Positions 32,342 to 41,081 of a stretch of 64,000 bases of DNA are shown here, piece by piece. The notes below the pieces were generated by a model, which saw only the letters and a list, made by a program, of their open reading frames with translations, made no database searches and was not told the DNA's origin. The translations under genes and the position numbers were made by a program. Positions within the stretch are counted from its first letter, which is position 1. Each line of letters starts with the position of its first letter. Origin of the DNA: Cypionkella sp. (GTDB taxonomy: Bacteria > Pseudomonadota > Alphaproteobacteria > Rhodobacterales > Rhodobacteraceae); the NCBI RefSeq assembly GCF_030652235.1, contig NZ_JAUSBA010000018.1, positions 62,001 to 126,000 of the forward strand. The letters run 5' to 3'.

Positions 32342-34099
32342 ATGAGAATGGACGGATCTATGAGACTTCGGATGGTTGTGCTGGCGCTGCTGGTGGTGCT
32401 TGGGTTTAGCCCAATGGTGATGGCGCAACAGCAAGCTTGGGTGCAAGTTGAAGCCCAGCCCAGTTTGGCTGAGGCCGAGGGCCGCGCCCGTGACTATGCC
32501 GCCGCGTTTCCGAATGTGGCTGGCTACCAGCTTTCGTCAGGTTGGTATGCGATTGTGCTGGGGCCATATTTGGCAGAAGCCGCCGCAGGCGCGCTGGCTG
32601 ATTTGCGCAGCGCCGGCGCGATTCCGCGCGACAGCTTTGTGACGGATGGCGAAGCGCATCGCCAACAATTCTGGCCAGTGGGGGCGATTGCTGGCCAGCC
32701 GCAGGTCGACCCGGTACTGGTTGATCCGGATATTCAGACGGTGGCTCCGGTGATCGAGGTGATGCCCGCCGAGGAAACCGTGCGTGAGTCAAAAGCTTCG
32801 GAGGCGGAATTGGATGCCGAGGGCCGAATGGCGCTGCAAACCGCGATGGCATGGTATGGCTTTTACGACGGCGGCATTGACGGCGCGTTTGGCCCCGGCA
32901 CCCGCAACTCGATGGCGGCTTGGCAAGAGGCGAATGGGTTTGAAGCGACCGGGGTGCTGTCCACCAAGCAGCGCACGGCTTTGGTGGCAAATTATCAGGC
33001 GGATCAGGCGGAGTTTGGCTTTGTTTTGGTGTCGGAACCGGAGGCGGGGATCGAGATTACGCTGCCGATGGCCTTGGTGCGGTTCGACCATTACGAGCCG
33101 CCGTTCGTACATTACACTGAAAAGTCGGGCTCTGGGCTGAAGGTGATCCTGATTTCCGAACCGGGCAATCAGGACAGCCTGTCAGGACTATATGATGTTC
33201 TGCAAACCTTGGAGGTGGTGCCAGCCGAAGGGGAACGCAGCAAGTTGGAAAAAAGCTTCACCATCCATGCGGCGTCCAGCACTGTGCAAAGCTATGCGTA
33301 TGCGGAAGTGAAAGATGGCATGGTGAAGGGCTATCTGGTGGTGTGGAACCCAATCGATGCAGAGCGGATGAGCCGGATTTTGCCCGCGCTGAAAGCCAGC
33401 TTCCGGGGCGTGGGCGAAAAGGCTTTGGACCCCGGCTTGGTGCCGATGGATGCAGCGACACGGTCGGGGTTGCTGGCGGGGATGGAAGTGAAGCTGCCGA
33501 AACTGTCGCGCTCGGGGTTTTTTGTCGATGCGGCGGGGACGGTGGTGACCACGGTTGAAGCGGTGGCGCAATGTGGCCGGGTGACGATTGATCACGCGAC
33601 CGAGGCGCGGGTGGTGGCGCAGGACGCCGCAACTGGGATTGCGATTTTGCAGCCGGTCACACCATTGGCACCGCAAGCTTTTGCGCGGTTTTCCAGCGGT
33701 GTCGTGCGGTTGGGATCGGAGATCGCCGTGGCGGGATATTCTTACGAGGATAAGTTGCCTGCCCCTGTGCTGACTTTCGGCACGCTGGAGGACGAAAAGG
33801 GATTGAACGGCGAGGCGGGGTTGTCTCGGCTGGCGGCTCCGGTGATGCCCGGCGATGCGGGCGGGCCCGTTCTGGACGGCACTGGGGCGGTGCTGGGGAT
33901 GCTGCTGCCACCAGCGGTGAAGGGGGCGAAACTGCTGCCCGATGGGGTGGCTTTTGCCGCGCAAGCTGGGGTGATCGGGCAGGCTTTGACGTTGGCGGGG
34001 ATGGCTGTGAGCCCGGCCACCTCGACCACGTTGGCGACACCGGATGCTTTGAATGCGGCGGGGCTGGGGATGACGGTTCTGGTATCTTGCTGGGAATGA
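32342..34099 (+). CDS. Secreted SPOR-like + peptidoglycan-binding + trypsin-like protein (catalytic residues apparently lost)
   Basis: Signal peptide, SPOR-like repeat, PG_binding_1 (AMAWYGFYDGGIDGAFGPGTRNSMAAWQ), C-terminal trypsin-like fold with GDAGGP instead of GDSGGP. Confidence 0.75.
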   Translation: MRMDGSMRLRMVVLALLVVLGFSPMVMAQQQAWVQVEAQPSLAEAEGRARDYAAAFPNVAGYQLSSGWYAIVLGPYLAEAAAGALADLRSAGAIPRDSFVTDGEAHRQQFWPVGAIAGQPQVDPVLVDPDIQTVAPVIEVMPAEETVRESKASEAELDAEGRMALQTAMAWYGFYDGGIDGAFGPGTRNSMAAWQEANGFEATGVLSTKQRTALVANYQADQAEFGFVLVSEPEAGIEITLPMALVRFDHYEPPFVHYTEKSGSGLKVILISEPGNQDSLSGLYDVLQTLEVVPAEGERSKLEKSFTIHAASSTVQSYAYAEVKDGMVKGYLVVWNPIDAERMSRILPALKASFRGVGEKALDPGLVPMDAATRSGLLAGMEVKLPKLSRSGFFVDAAGTVVTTVEAVAQCGRVTIDHATEARVVAQDAATGIAILQPVTPLAPQAFARFSSGVVRLGSEIAVAGYSYEDKLPAPVLTFGTLEDEKGLNGEAGLSRLAAPVMPGDAGGPVLDGTGAVLGMLLPPAVKGAKLLPDGVAFAAQAGVIGQALTLAGMAVSPATSTTLATPDALNAAGLGMTVLVSCWE

Positions 34100-34225
34100 C
34101 TAACCCTGCCCACGCGCGGCCACAAGGCTGCGCACATGGAGTTTCAATGGGTTACGGGGTAGTCGTTAGGGAAGTCTTAACTTTTGCATCCCTGCGCCTG
34201 TAGAGGTGTTGAAGCCTCCGGCTGC

Positions 34226-34247
34226 GATTTTTGAGCAGAGAGGAGGA
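34226..34247 (-). repeat. Divergent gene-end repeat type B copy
   Basis: GATTTTTGAGCAGAGAGGAGGA versus GATATTTGAGCACAGAGGATG. Confidence 0.4.
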
Positions 34248-34265
34248 CCAAGAACTGCGGTTTAG

Positions 34266-34288
34266 GATTTGCTCTTTCGGAAATACTC
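34266..34288 (+). repeat. Gene-end repeat type A
   Basis: GATTTGCTCTTTCGGAAATACTC in a convergent gap. Confidence 0.6.
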
Positions 34289-34300
34289 ATCTTTGAAAAC

Positions 34301-34341
34301 ACCGATGCCGCAAACCGGAGTTTCCAGTTTGCGGCATTGGT
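34301..34341. terminator. Bidirectional terminator-like hairpin between convergent genes
   Basis: ACCGATGCCGCAAAC / GTTTGCGGCATTGGT 15-bp stem (one wobble); minus strand followed by GTTTTC, plus strand by CTTT. Confidence 0.7.
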
Positions 34342-34376
34342 CTTTGCCATGACAAGATAGGTTTACCCCGCCCCTG

Positions 34377-35483
34377 CTAGCCGACGTGATACAGGCTGGC
34401 GAACAGCTTCGGATCCAGACTGTCGGCGGCAAACGTGGCTCCTTCGGTCAGCACGGACACCGCATCATGGCTGTGCAGACTTTCCTGATGGCTCGCCACA
34501 ATGCGGAAATCGCCGATGCGGTCGTCTTGTTGCAATGCTTGGCAGAAGGTGCGCGCGGCGTCCTCGACGAAGATCGGGTTGGCGGCGTTCAACTCGGCGA
34601 AAGCCTGTTCATCTTCGCGTTTGACCATCACTTGCGTCTCTGTCGGCACGGCTTTGCGGGCGATATCAATTAGGTCTTCAAACCAGACGCATTTGTCGCC
34701 GGTCAGTTCCACCGAGATGCGCGCGACAGAGCGTTGCGAATGCGGTGTCGCCATCTGTCCCCGAGTTTGGCGGGCGTGCTCCGACAGTTCCAAACTACAC
34801 GGGCAGGTGCTGGAATAAACGAAATCGAGGTGCATCAGGCGTTTGCGCACCCCGGCTTTGTCCACAAGCTCCAAAGCGATATCATAATATTGCCAGCCAG
34901 ACAGACCCGAGCGCAAGCTTTCCACCTTCATCGGGAAAGAAAACCGCATTTGGATGCGGGCATCAAAGCTACCGAGGTCTTTCAGGTAATCTTCCAGCGC
35001 GTGTTCGATCACTTGGTAGGAAAACTCACGCTCGGCATGGCCGTAGAAAGACCGTATAATCCGGCTCATGTTGATGCCTTTTTTTTCGGCCTCAAGACTG
35101 ACGGTGCCTGTCACGGAAGTTTCCAGCGTCACCGGTCCATTGTCGCGGGTCCGGTAGCGGATCGGCAGGCGGAAGTTGGAAATCCCGACATGCTGGATCA
35201 CCTGTTTCGCGCCGATGATCAGGCTGGCGGGACCATTTTGCAGATCAGGCATCGAGTCTTTATAGGCGTCGGACACCACGAAATCGGCAGGATATTCGCG
35301 CGACAGAACAGGATAGGTTTCGCCAACCAGCGCACCTGCGCCGGGAGCCAAGGTTGCGATCTCGGCTTCGGTTGCCCGCTGCGCCCATGCGCGCAGGGTC
35401 GCCAAAGCGGCTTCGGCCTCGGCGCGACCGGGTTTGATATCAAGGCCCGATTTTTCCTCAAGACCGATCATGTGGATGTTCAT
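34377..35483 (-). CDS. folE2: GTP cyclohydrolase FolE2 (type IB)
   Basis: FEDLIDIARKAVPTETQVMVKREDEQAFAELNAANPIFVEDAARTF; DFVYSSTCPCSLELSEHARQTRGQMATPHSQRS. Confidence 0.93.
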   Translation of the reverse strand: MNIHMIGLEEKSGLDIKPGRAEAEAALATLRAWAQRATEAEIATLAPGAGALVGETYPVLSREYPADFVVSDAYKDSMPDLQNGPASLIIGAKQVIQHVGISNFRLPIRYRTRDNGPVTLETSVTGTVSLEAEKKGINMSRIIRSFYGHAEREFSYQVIEHALEDYLKDLGSFDARIQMRFSFPMKVESLRSGLSGWQYYDIALELVDKAGVRKRLMHLDFVYSSTCPCSLELSEHARQTRGQMATPHSQRSVARISVELTGDKCVWFEDLIDIARKAVPTETQVMVKREDEQAFAELNAANPIFVEDAARTFCQALQQDDRIGDFRIVASHQESLHSHDAVSVLTEGATFAADSLDPKLFASLYHVG

Positions 35484-35636
35484 AGCAGCGCTCCCCTCGT
35501 TGGTCGCAGAAAATAGCATATAGAGGGGTTGCCCCATTATCCAACCCTGACCGAAGAAATACGCGTGAAAGGCGACATTGGATTGACAAACAGCAGATTT
35601 TTGTCGCCTGGCGGGGCTTGCAACCCCGCCCTTCGG

Positions 35637-36818
35637 TCAGATCGCGCTCAGCGCGTTTTGCAGATCGCTGATCAGATCATCCACGTCCTCTAGCCCAACC
35701 GACAGCCGGATCAGGCCGGGGGTGATGCCCAAAGCGTCTTTTTGCGGCTGTGGCAGGCGCTGGTGGGTGGTGGTGGCGGGATGGGTGGCGATGGATTTGG
35801 CATCGCCGAGGTTATTGGAAATCTTGATGATTTCTAAAGCGTTGCAGAATTTGAACGCGGCTTCTTTGCCGCCTTTGATGTCAAACGTCACCAAAGTGCC
35901 GCCCGAACCCATCTGCGCCATCGCAAGCTGATGTTGCGGATGCGACGCCAGCGCCGGGAAGATCACCTTGGAGATGCGGTCGTCGGTTGACAGCACTTCG
36001 GCGATTTTTAGCGCAGAGTCCGCCATTGCACGACAGCGCAGGTCCAAAGTGGCCATACCGTTCAGCATGATCCATGCGGTGAACGGGCTCATCGCCGCAC
36101 CGGTGTGCTTGAGGTAAGGCTCGGCCACTTTGCGGATGAAATCTTTGGTGCCGCAGATCACCCCGCCCAAAGCCCGACCTTGGCCGTCGATGTGTTTGGT
36201 GGTGGAATAGACCACCACATCGGCGCCTTGCTCGACCGCGCGGCTGAACACTGGGGTGGCAAAGACGTTATCGACGATCACCAAAGCGCCGACGGCATGG
36301 GCGATTTTTGAGACTTCGGTGATATCGACCAACTCTAACGTCGGGTTGGACATTGACTCGAAAAACACCGCCTTGGTGGCGGGGGTGCAGGCGGCGCGCC
36401 ATTGATCGAGGTCTGTGCCATCGACGAAGCTGACGCTGACGCCGTAGCGGGTCAACACTTCTTCGAGGATGTAGAGGCACGAGCCGAACAGGGCTCTTGA
36501 CGACACCACATGGTCGCCCGCGCGCAGCATCGACACCAGTGCGCCGTTGACGGCGGCCATTCCGCTCGCTGTGGCGAAGGCGTCTTCGGTGCCTTCCAGC
36601 GCCGCGATGCGTTCTTCAAACATCCGGGTGGTCGGGTTGCCGTAGCGGGCGTAGATGAATTCGTCGTCACCGGCTTTGATAAAGCGTTCCTCGGCGGATT
36701 CGGCGGTGGGGTAGACGAAGCCTTGGGTGAGAAAGATCGCCTCGGCCATCTCGCCATATTGGCTGCGGCGCGAACCCTCATGCACCAGTTTGGTGCGCGT
36801 TTTCCAGTCTTTGGTCAT
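35637..36818 (-). CDS. metZ: O-succinylhomoserine sulfhydrylase
   Basis: MTKDWKTRTKLVHEGSRRSQYGEMAEAIFLTQGFVY...TKHIDGQGRALGGVICG. Confidence 0.93.
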   Translation of the reverse strand: MTKDWKTRTKLVHEGSRRSQYGEMAEAIFLTQGFVYPTAESAEERFIKAGDDEFIYARYGNPTTRMFEERIAALEGTEDAFATASGMAAVNGALVSMLRAGDHVVSSRALFGSCLYILEEVLTRYGVSVSFVDGTDLDQWRAACTPATKAVFFESMSNPTLELVDITEVSKIAHAVGALVIVDNVFATPVFSRAVEQGADVVVYSTTKHIDGQGRALGGVICGTKDFIRKVAEPYLKHTGAAMSPFTAWIMLNGMATLDLRCRAMADSALKIAEVLSTDDRISKVIFPALASHPQHQLAMAQMGSGGTLVTFDIKGGKEAAFKFCNALEIIKISNNLGDAKSIATHPATTTHQRLPQPQKDALGITPGLIRLSVGLEDVDDLISDLQNALSAI

Positions 36819-36836
36819 GGCGAAGACCCTCCGGTC

Positions 36837-36870
36837 CAAAGAAAAACCCCGAAACCAAGGGGCTTCGGGG
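36837..36870 (-). terminator. Intrinsic terminator in metZ leader
   Basis: Minus strand CCCCGAAGCCCCTTGGTTTCGGGG followed by TTTTTCTTT, between the riboswitch and the metZ ATG. Confidence 0.85.
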
Positions 36871-36883
36871 CTGCTGACCCGGA

Positions 36884-36940
36884 CCCTCTTTAGCGGATTG
36901 TTTAACGTGGCCCGCAATTCGGAATAAAGCACCACCAGCG
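36884..36940 (-). ncRNA. SAM-II-type riboswitch upstream of metZ
   Basis: Minus strand CGCTGGTGGTGCTTTATTCCGAATTGCGGGCCACGTTAAACAATCCGCTAAAGAGG matches the remembered SAM-II core (..GCCACGUUAAACAA..CGCUAAAG..) in the expected metabolic context. Confidence 0.82.
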
Positions 36941-37056
36941 TTGGATAGCCTGTCGCCGAAGCGAGGTCAACGGCGGGCGGCAGATTTTGCGCGCGTTGCG
37001 ACAGAAAGCGCGTAGGCTGACCGGATTATCGCATATTTTTCCACGAGGTGATTCCG

Positions 37057-37782
37057 ATGTCTGGATATGGCTATCAGCCAAAACCGATGAATTTGATGAC
37101 CGGCAAGCTGGCGCTTTCGCCCGAAACCCAAGCGATCATTGCCGAGATTGAGGCGAAGATGGCGGCGCGGGCTTGGATAGAGGCGATGCTGGCCCCAAAA
37201 TGGGCCGATCTCATTCCCACGTTGCAACTTTCGACGTTGCGTCCAGTGCTGGTGGGTCCGGTGGCGGGGGCTCCTGCGGCATGGCTTGTGCCGCTTCCGG
37301 CTGGGGCGGGACCGACTGCGCCGAACCCGGGGCCAGAAACACCCCATGCGGGTGAGGCCAAAGATGTATTGGAGGCGGTTTATAAACTGCCGATCGTGCA
37401 AAAGCAGGTCGGACTGGTGCAGGATGAAGCCAAGCGACAATGGGGGGTGCTGAAGGGCGAGTGGAAGGCGGCTCCGACGGGCGAGAAGGTCCTGATGGTC
37501 AGCAGTTCCATCGTGGTGGCGGGGGCATTCATTGCGCCGATTTTGGCGGTGCGCGACACGCGGCTGATGGCATTTGGGCTGATCAAGGACAAATGGCTGC
37601 CGGTGCCGGGGCTGGACGGCTACAAGATCAAGCTGCTGGATGAGGGCGCGGGGGTGACGGTGCCTTTGCCGGTGCCGGGGCTGACGGTAGAGGCAGAGTC
37701 GCAATTTTTGCAGAGCGGGGCGAAGCCGACGACGATCATGTTCCAGTTTGATCTAATGGAGTTCTGGGGCAAGAAAAAGTAG
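37057..37782 (+). CDS. Conserved hypothetical protein with Pro/Gly/Ala-rich linker and hydrophobic segment
   Basis: MSGYGYQPKPMNLMTGKLALSPETQAIIAEIEAKMAARAWIEAML...; no family recognised. Confidence 0.75.
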   Translation: MSGYGYQPKPMNLMTGKLALSPETQAIIAEIEAKMAARAWIEAMLAPKWADLIPTLQLSTLRPVLVGPVAGAPAAWLVPLPAGAGPTAPNPGPETPHAGEAKDVLEAVYKLPIVQKQVGLVQDEAKRQWGVLKGEWKAAPTGEKVLMVSSSIVVAGAFIAPILAVRDTRLMAFGLIKDKWLPVPGLDGYKIKLLDEGAGVTVPLPVPGLTVEAESQFLQSGAKPTTIMFQFDLMEFWGKKK

Positions 37783-37863
37783 CCGTTACGCTGCTGTAAC
37801 CCCGCGTTCATGGCTTTGTTGCAGCCTTGTGGCAGCCTTTGGGTGTCATGAGGAGACTGTGTC

Positions 37864-38781
37864 ATGCCGGATCAGGCGGTGTTGCGTGTCGACGTGGGCC
37901 GCGCGGGGTTGCGGGTAGACCGGGCGGCTTTGGCGGCGGCATTGACAGCCCTGCCTGCGGGCGCGCCAGTGGTGGTGATGATCCACGGCTATCGCTTTGC
38001 ACCGGGGGCTGCGGGCGGGAATTGCCCGCATCGGCATATCTTCTCGTTGCAACCGCCGGTGCAGGACTGGACGGCGATCTCTTGGCCTCGGCATTTGGGC
38101 TTGAGTGGCGGGCGGGCGCTGGCGATTGGTTTTGGCTGGCCCGCGCGCGGGCGGTTTCGCGGGGCCTGTGTGCGGGCAAGGGTTGCGGGGCGGGCTTTGG
38201 CGGAACTGGCGGAGCTGGTGCAGAGCCTTGATCCGGGACGGGCGTTTGATGTCGTGGGGCATAGCTTGGGGGCCAGGGTGGCGCTGGCCGCCCTGCCCTA
38301 TGCCAGCCCCGGCGCTCTGCGGCGGTTGATTTTACTGGCGGCGGCAGAGACGCGGCGTCCGGCGATGCGGGCGATGGCCTCGGCTGCGGGGCGCAGTGTG
38401 CAGGTGGTCAATGTCACCACGCGCGAGAATGATCTGTTTGATTTTCTGTTCGAGTGGCTGGCAGGCGCGGGTCTGGATACCGCGATTGGGCAGGGCTTGC
38501 GCGAAACGCCTGCGAATTGGCTCGATCTGCAGTTGGATCAGCCCACGAGTTTGGCGGCGTTGGCGCGGTTGGGCCATGCTTTGCCCGAGGCTCCGGCGCG
38601 GATCAGCCATTGGTCGCCTTACCTGCGGCCGGGGGCTTTGGGGCTGTATCGGGCGATTTTGGACGGCTCACTGCCGCTTGGGGTGTTGCGGAATGCGCTG
38701 CCCGAGCGGCGTGATCCACGGTGGTCACGGTTGCTGGCGGGGTGGTGCTGGCCGTTGATTGGGCGGATGCAGCGGGTTTAA
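37864..38781 (+). CDS. Alpha/beta hydrolase
   Basis: VVVMIHGYRFAPG and nucleophile elbow VVGHSLGARVALAALP. Confidence 0.83.
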   Translation: MPDQAVLRVDVGRAGLRVDRAALAAALTALPAGAPVVVMIHGYRFAPGAAGGNCPHRHIFSLQPPVQDWTAISWPRHLGLSGGRALAIGFGWPARGRFRGACVRARVAGRALAELAELVQSLDPGRAFDVVGHSLGARVALAALPYASPGALRRLILLAAAETRRPAMRAMASAAGRSVQVVNVTTRENDLFDFLFEWLAGAGLDTAIGQGLRETPANWLDLQLDQPTSLAALARLGHALPEAPARISHWSPYLRPGALGLYRAILDGSLPLGVLRNALPERRDPRWSRLLAGWCWPLIGRMQRV

Positions 38782-39398
38782 GCCGAAGCGTAGCCTTCCT
38801 GCACGCTGCGCACCAAGGCGGTGCGGATCAGGTTCGACACCAAGGGCAGCAGGCCGAAATACAAAAGCCAAGTGGTTTGCGAGGCATGATGGATCAATGT
38901 CTCATTCACTAAGACCATGGCGAGGTTATAGATCACCATCACCCGGGTCATCACCGCATCGGTGCCGCGCATTTCCGGCTGCGGCCAGCGGAGACGGTTG
39001 ATGGCGTAGGACCCGTCCACCACGTCGATGGTGTAAAGCGCTGCGGCGAAGACAAAGTAGAGGCTCAGGAAGCGTTGACACAGCAGAGGTTCCGCGCTCC
39101 AGATCAGCAAAGCCAGGGCTCCGGGGCCTGCCAGCAGGATCAGCGCGACGGTGACGGGGGCGGAAACATGCGCGCGGGTGCGGCTGATCATCAGCCGAGA
39201 TTTCATCGCCAGACGCAGCCCCATGCCCAGCACGAAAGCGACCATGAAGGTGGTGCTGGCATCGTCCAGCCAGATCCGCAGCAGCGGCCATGCAAACAGG
39301 ATCAACAGGCCGGGCAACAGGATTTCAACCGGAAACGGAGAGGTACGGCGAAAGCTGCGGAAAAACTGCGCGACGTTGTCCAGTATTGCTTCAAACAT
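38778..39398 (-). CDS. Multi-pass membrane protein, unknown
   Basis: 206 aa with several predicted TM helices (FPVEILLPGLLILFAWPLLRIWL..., VTVALILLAGPGALALLIW). Confidence 0.75.
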   Translation of the reverse strand: MFEAILDNVAQFFRSFRRTSPFPVEILLPGLLILFAWPLLRIWLDDASTTFMVAFVLGMGLRLAMKSRLMISRTRAHVSAPVTVALILLAGPGALALLIWSAEPLLCQRFLSLYFVFAAALYTIDVVDGSYAINRLRWPQPEMRGTDAVMTRVMVIYNLAMVLVNETLIHHASQTTWLLYFGLLPLVSNLIRTALVRSVQEGYASA

Positions 39399-39489
39399 TC
39401 CGCATCCCCCGGTTGACCGCGCTCTTTCTCAAGGCGCAATCTGGCCGGGGTTGGGCTGGATTGTGGTGAGTTTACGGCAGCAACAGCGG

Positions 39490-40104
39490 TCAGCTGTTGT
39501 CGGTTGGCGCGTCAGGTTCCAACGCAAAGCGGCTGAGCACACCGCTTTGGCTGATGAAGAACAGGAACAAAGCTGCGGTCAGGCCGAAGGTTTTGAAGGT
39601 CACCCAAGTGTCGGTGCTGAACATCCGCCAGATCGCCTCGTTGGCAATCGCGAGGGCGAAAAAGAAGGCGGTGAGGCGACGCGTCAGGATCATCCAACCC
39701 TCGGGTTGCAGCGGAAGGGCTTCTTCCATCACCAGTTTCAGGTAGGACTGGCCGCGCAGAAGGCCGATGCCAAGGGTGATGGCAAAAGCGAGATAGAGCA
39801 GCGTCGGCTTCATTTTGATGAAACGCTCGTCTTTCAGCCAGACCGACAAGCCCCCCATGACGATCACCAAGATCAGCGTCATCAACTGCATCTTTGACAG
39901 CGTGCCCGTGAGTTTCCACAAGATCGCGGTGGTGGCGATGATCAGCACCACGAAAATCGCCGTCATCAGGATGAAGCCGGAATAATCAGTGCCAAGGATG
40001 TGGAAGGTTTTGTCTTTGAAAAACCGGAAGCCCGCGAAGAACAGCACGATGGGGCCAAGCTCTAGGCCCAGCTTGACCATTGGATTTAGTTTACTGGTTG
40101 CCAT
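39490..40104 (-). CDS. yciB: Inner membrane-spanning protein YciB (septation protein A family)
   Basis: KLGLELGPIVLFFAGFRFFKD...; five-TM layout; NEAIWRMFSTDTWVTFKTFG. Confidence 0.9.
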   Translation of the reverse strand: MATSKLNPMVKLGLELGPIVLFFAGFRFFKDKTFHILGTDYSGFILMTAIFVVLIIATTAILWKLTGTLSKMQLMTLILVIVMGGLSVWLKDERFIKMKPTLLYLAFAITLGIGLLRGQSYLKLVMEEALPLQPEGWMILTRRLTAFFFALAIANEAIWRMFSTDTWVTFKTFGLTAALFLFFISQSGVLSRFALEPDAPTDNS

Positions 40105-40108
40105 CGCC

Positions 40109-41008
40109 CTACCCCGCCCATTCCATCACGACTGCTCCTAACGCAATCAGCGCCATCAGGCCAGTGCGGACAAGCCCGACCTTCTCGCCCAGCACAAGCC
40201 AGCCGATCAGGGCGGCGAAAACGGTCGAGGTTTCGCGCAGCACTGCCGCTTCGCCGACACGATCAAGCCGGGTGGCGATCATGATCGAGCCAAAAGAGAA
40301 ATAGGCGACAAAGGCTCCGATCAGGCCGCGTTTGAACAGCGGGATCGCTTGGGTTTTGGTAAGGGATGCGATGCGGCGGGCCATCAGGGCGGGGATGAAG
40401 ATGCCGTCGAACATGAAGAACCATGCAAGGAAGGTGAACGGATCAGCGGTGGCGCGGATGCTCCAAGCGTCATAGGTGGTGTAGACCGCGACGAAAGCGC
40501 CAGTGGCGGCGGCAAAGGTCAGCGCAGAGACGAGGGTGTCGCGCTCGGCTTGGAGGTGGCGCAGGTTGTAGACAGCGAGGCCAAGGATCCCCGCCACCAG
40601 CAGGCAGACGCCGAACCATTGCAGCGGATGGTAGGTTTCACCGAACACCAACCCAGCGCCAATTACAGTGAACAGCGGGCCGGTGCCTCGGACAACTGGG
40701 TAGACCACGGTGTAAGCGCCGCGGTCATAGGTCATCGCTTGCAGCAGTTTGTAGACCGCGTGGATCACGAACGCGCCCGCAAAGATCGCCCACATATGCG
40801 GCTCAGGCCAAGGCACGACGAATAGGGCAAACGGGGCGGCGATCACGCCATAGGTCAGGTCAATGACAGCGCGCGACAGCCACGGGTCGTGCTTGCCCTT
40901 TTGCAGCGCGCCAAAAATGGCGTGCAAGACGGCGGCCAGCAGGGCCAGCGCAAGGGCGAGGTGCTGGCCGGTCGGGGTGCCGGCGATCGAGACGAGCCAG
41001 TTTGACAT
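40109..41008 (-). CDS. EamA/DMT-superfamily transporter
   Basis: Ten hydrophobic helices, tandem EamA-like halves (TVVYPVVRGTGPLFTVIGAGLVFGE; ALIGWLVLGEKVGLVRTGLMALIALGA). Confidence 0.88.
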   Translation of the reverse strand: MSNWLVSIAGTPTGQHLALALALLAAVLHAIFGALQKGKHDPWLSRAVIDLTYGVIAAPFALFVVPWPEPHMWAIFAGAFVIHAVYKLLQAMTYDRGAYTVVYPVVRGTGPLFTVIGAGLVFGETYHPLQWFGVCLLVAGILGLAVYNLRHLQAERDTLVSALTFAAATGAFVAVYTTYDAWSIRATADPFTFLAWFFMFDGIFIPALMARRIASLTKTQAIPLFKRGLIGAFVAYFSFGSIMIATRLDRVGEAAVLRETSTVFAALIGWLVLGEKVGLVRTGLMALIALGAVVMEWAG

Positions 41009-41035
41009 TATTCACTCTGCGCTTGGGGTTAACCG

Positions 41036-41081
41036 CCGGGGCCAGCCCCGGACCCCGGGATATTTGAGCACAGAGGATGAC
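41036..41081 (-). repeat. Gene-end repeat type B plus GC hairpin, directly after ftsY stop
   Basis: Minus strand TCATCCTCTGTGCTCAAATATCCCGGGGTCCGGGGCTGGCCCCGG. Confidence 0.65.

Noticed and set aside
35610-35630. GGCGGGG-CTTGCAA-CCCCGCC hairpin after metZ as an intrinsic terminator
   Set aside because: The A/T run is on the wrong side for metZ (AAAAA downstream on minus strand); kept out as a confident terminator.
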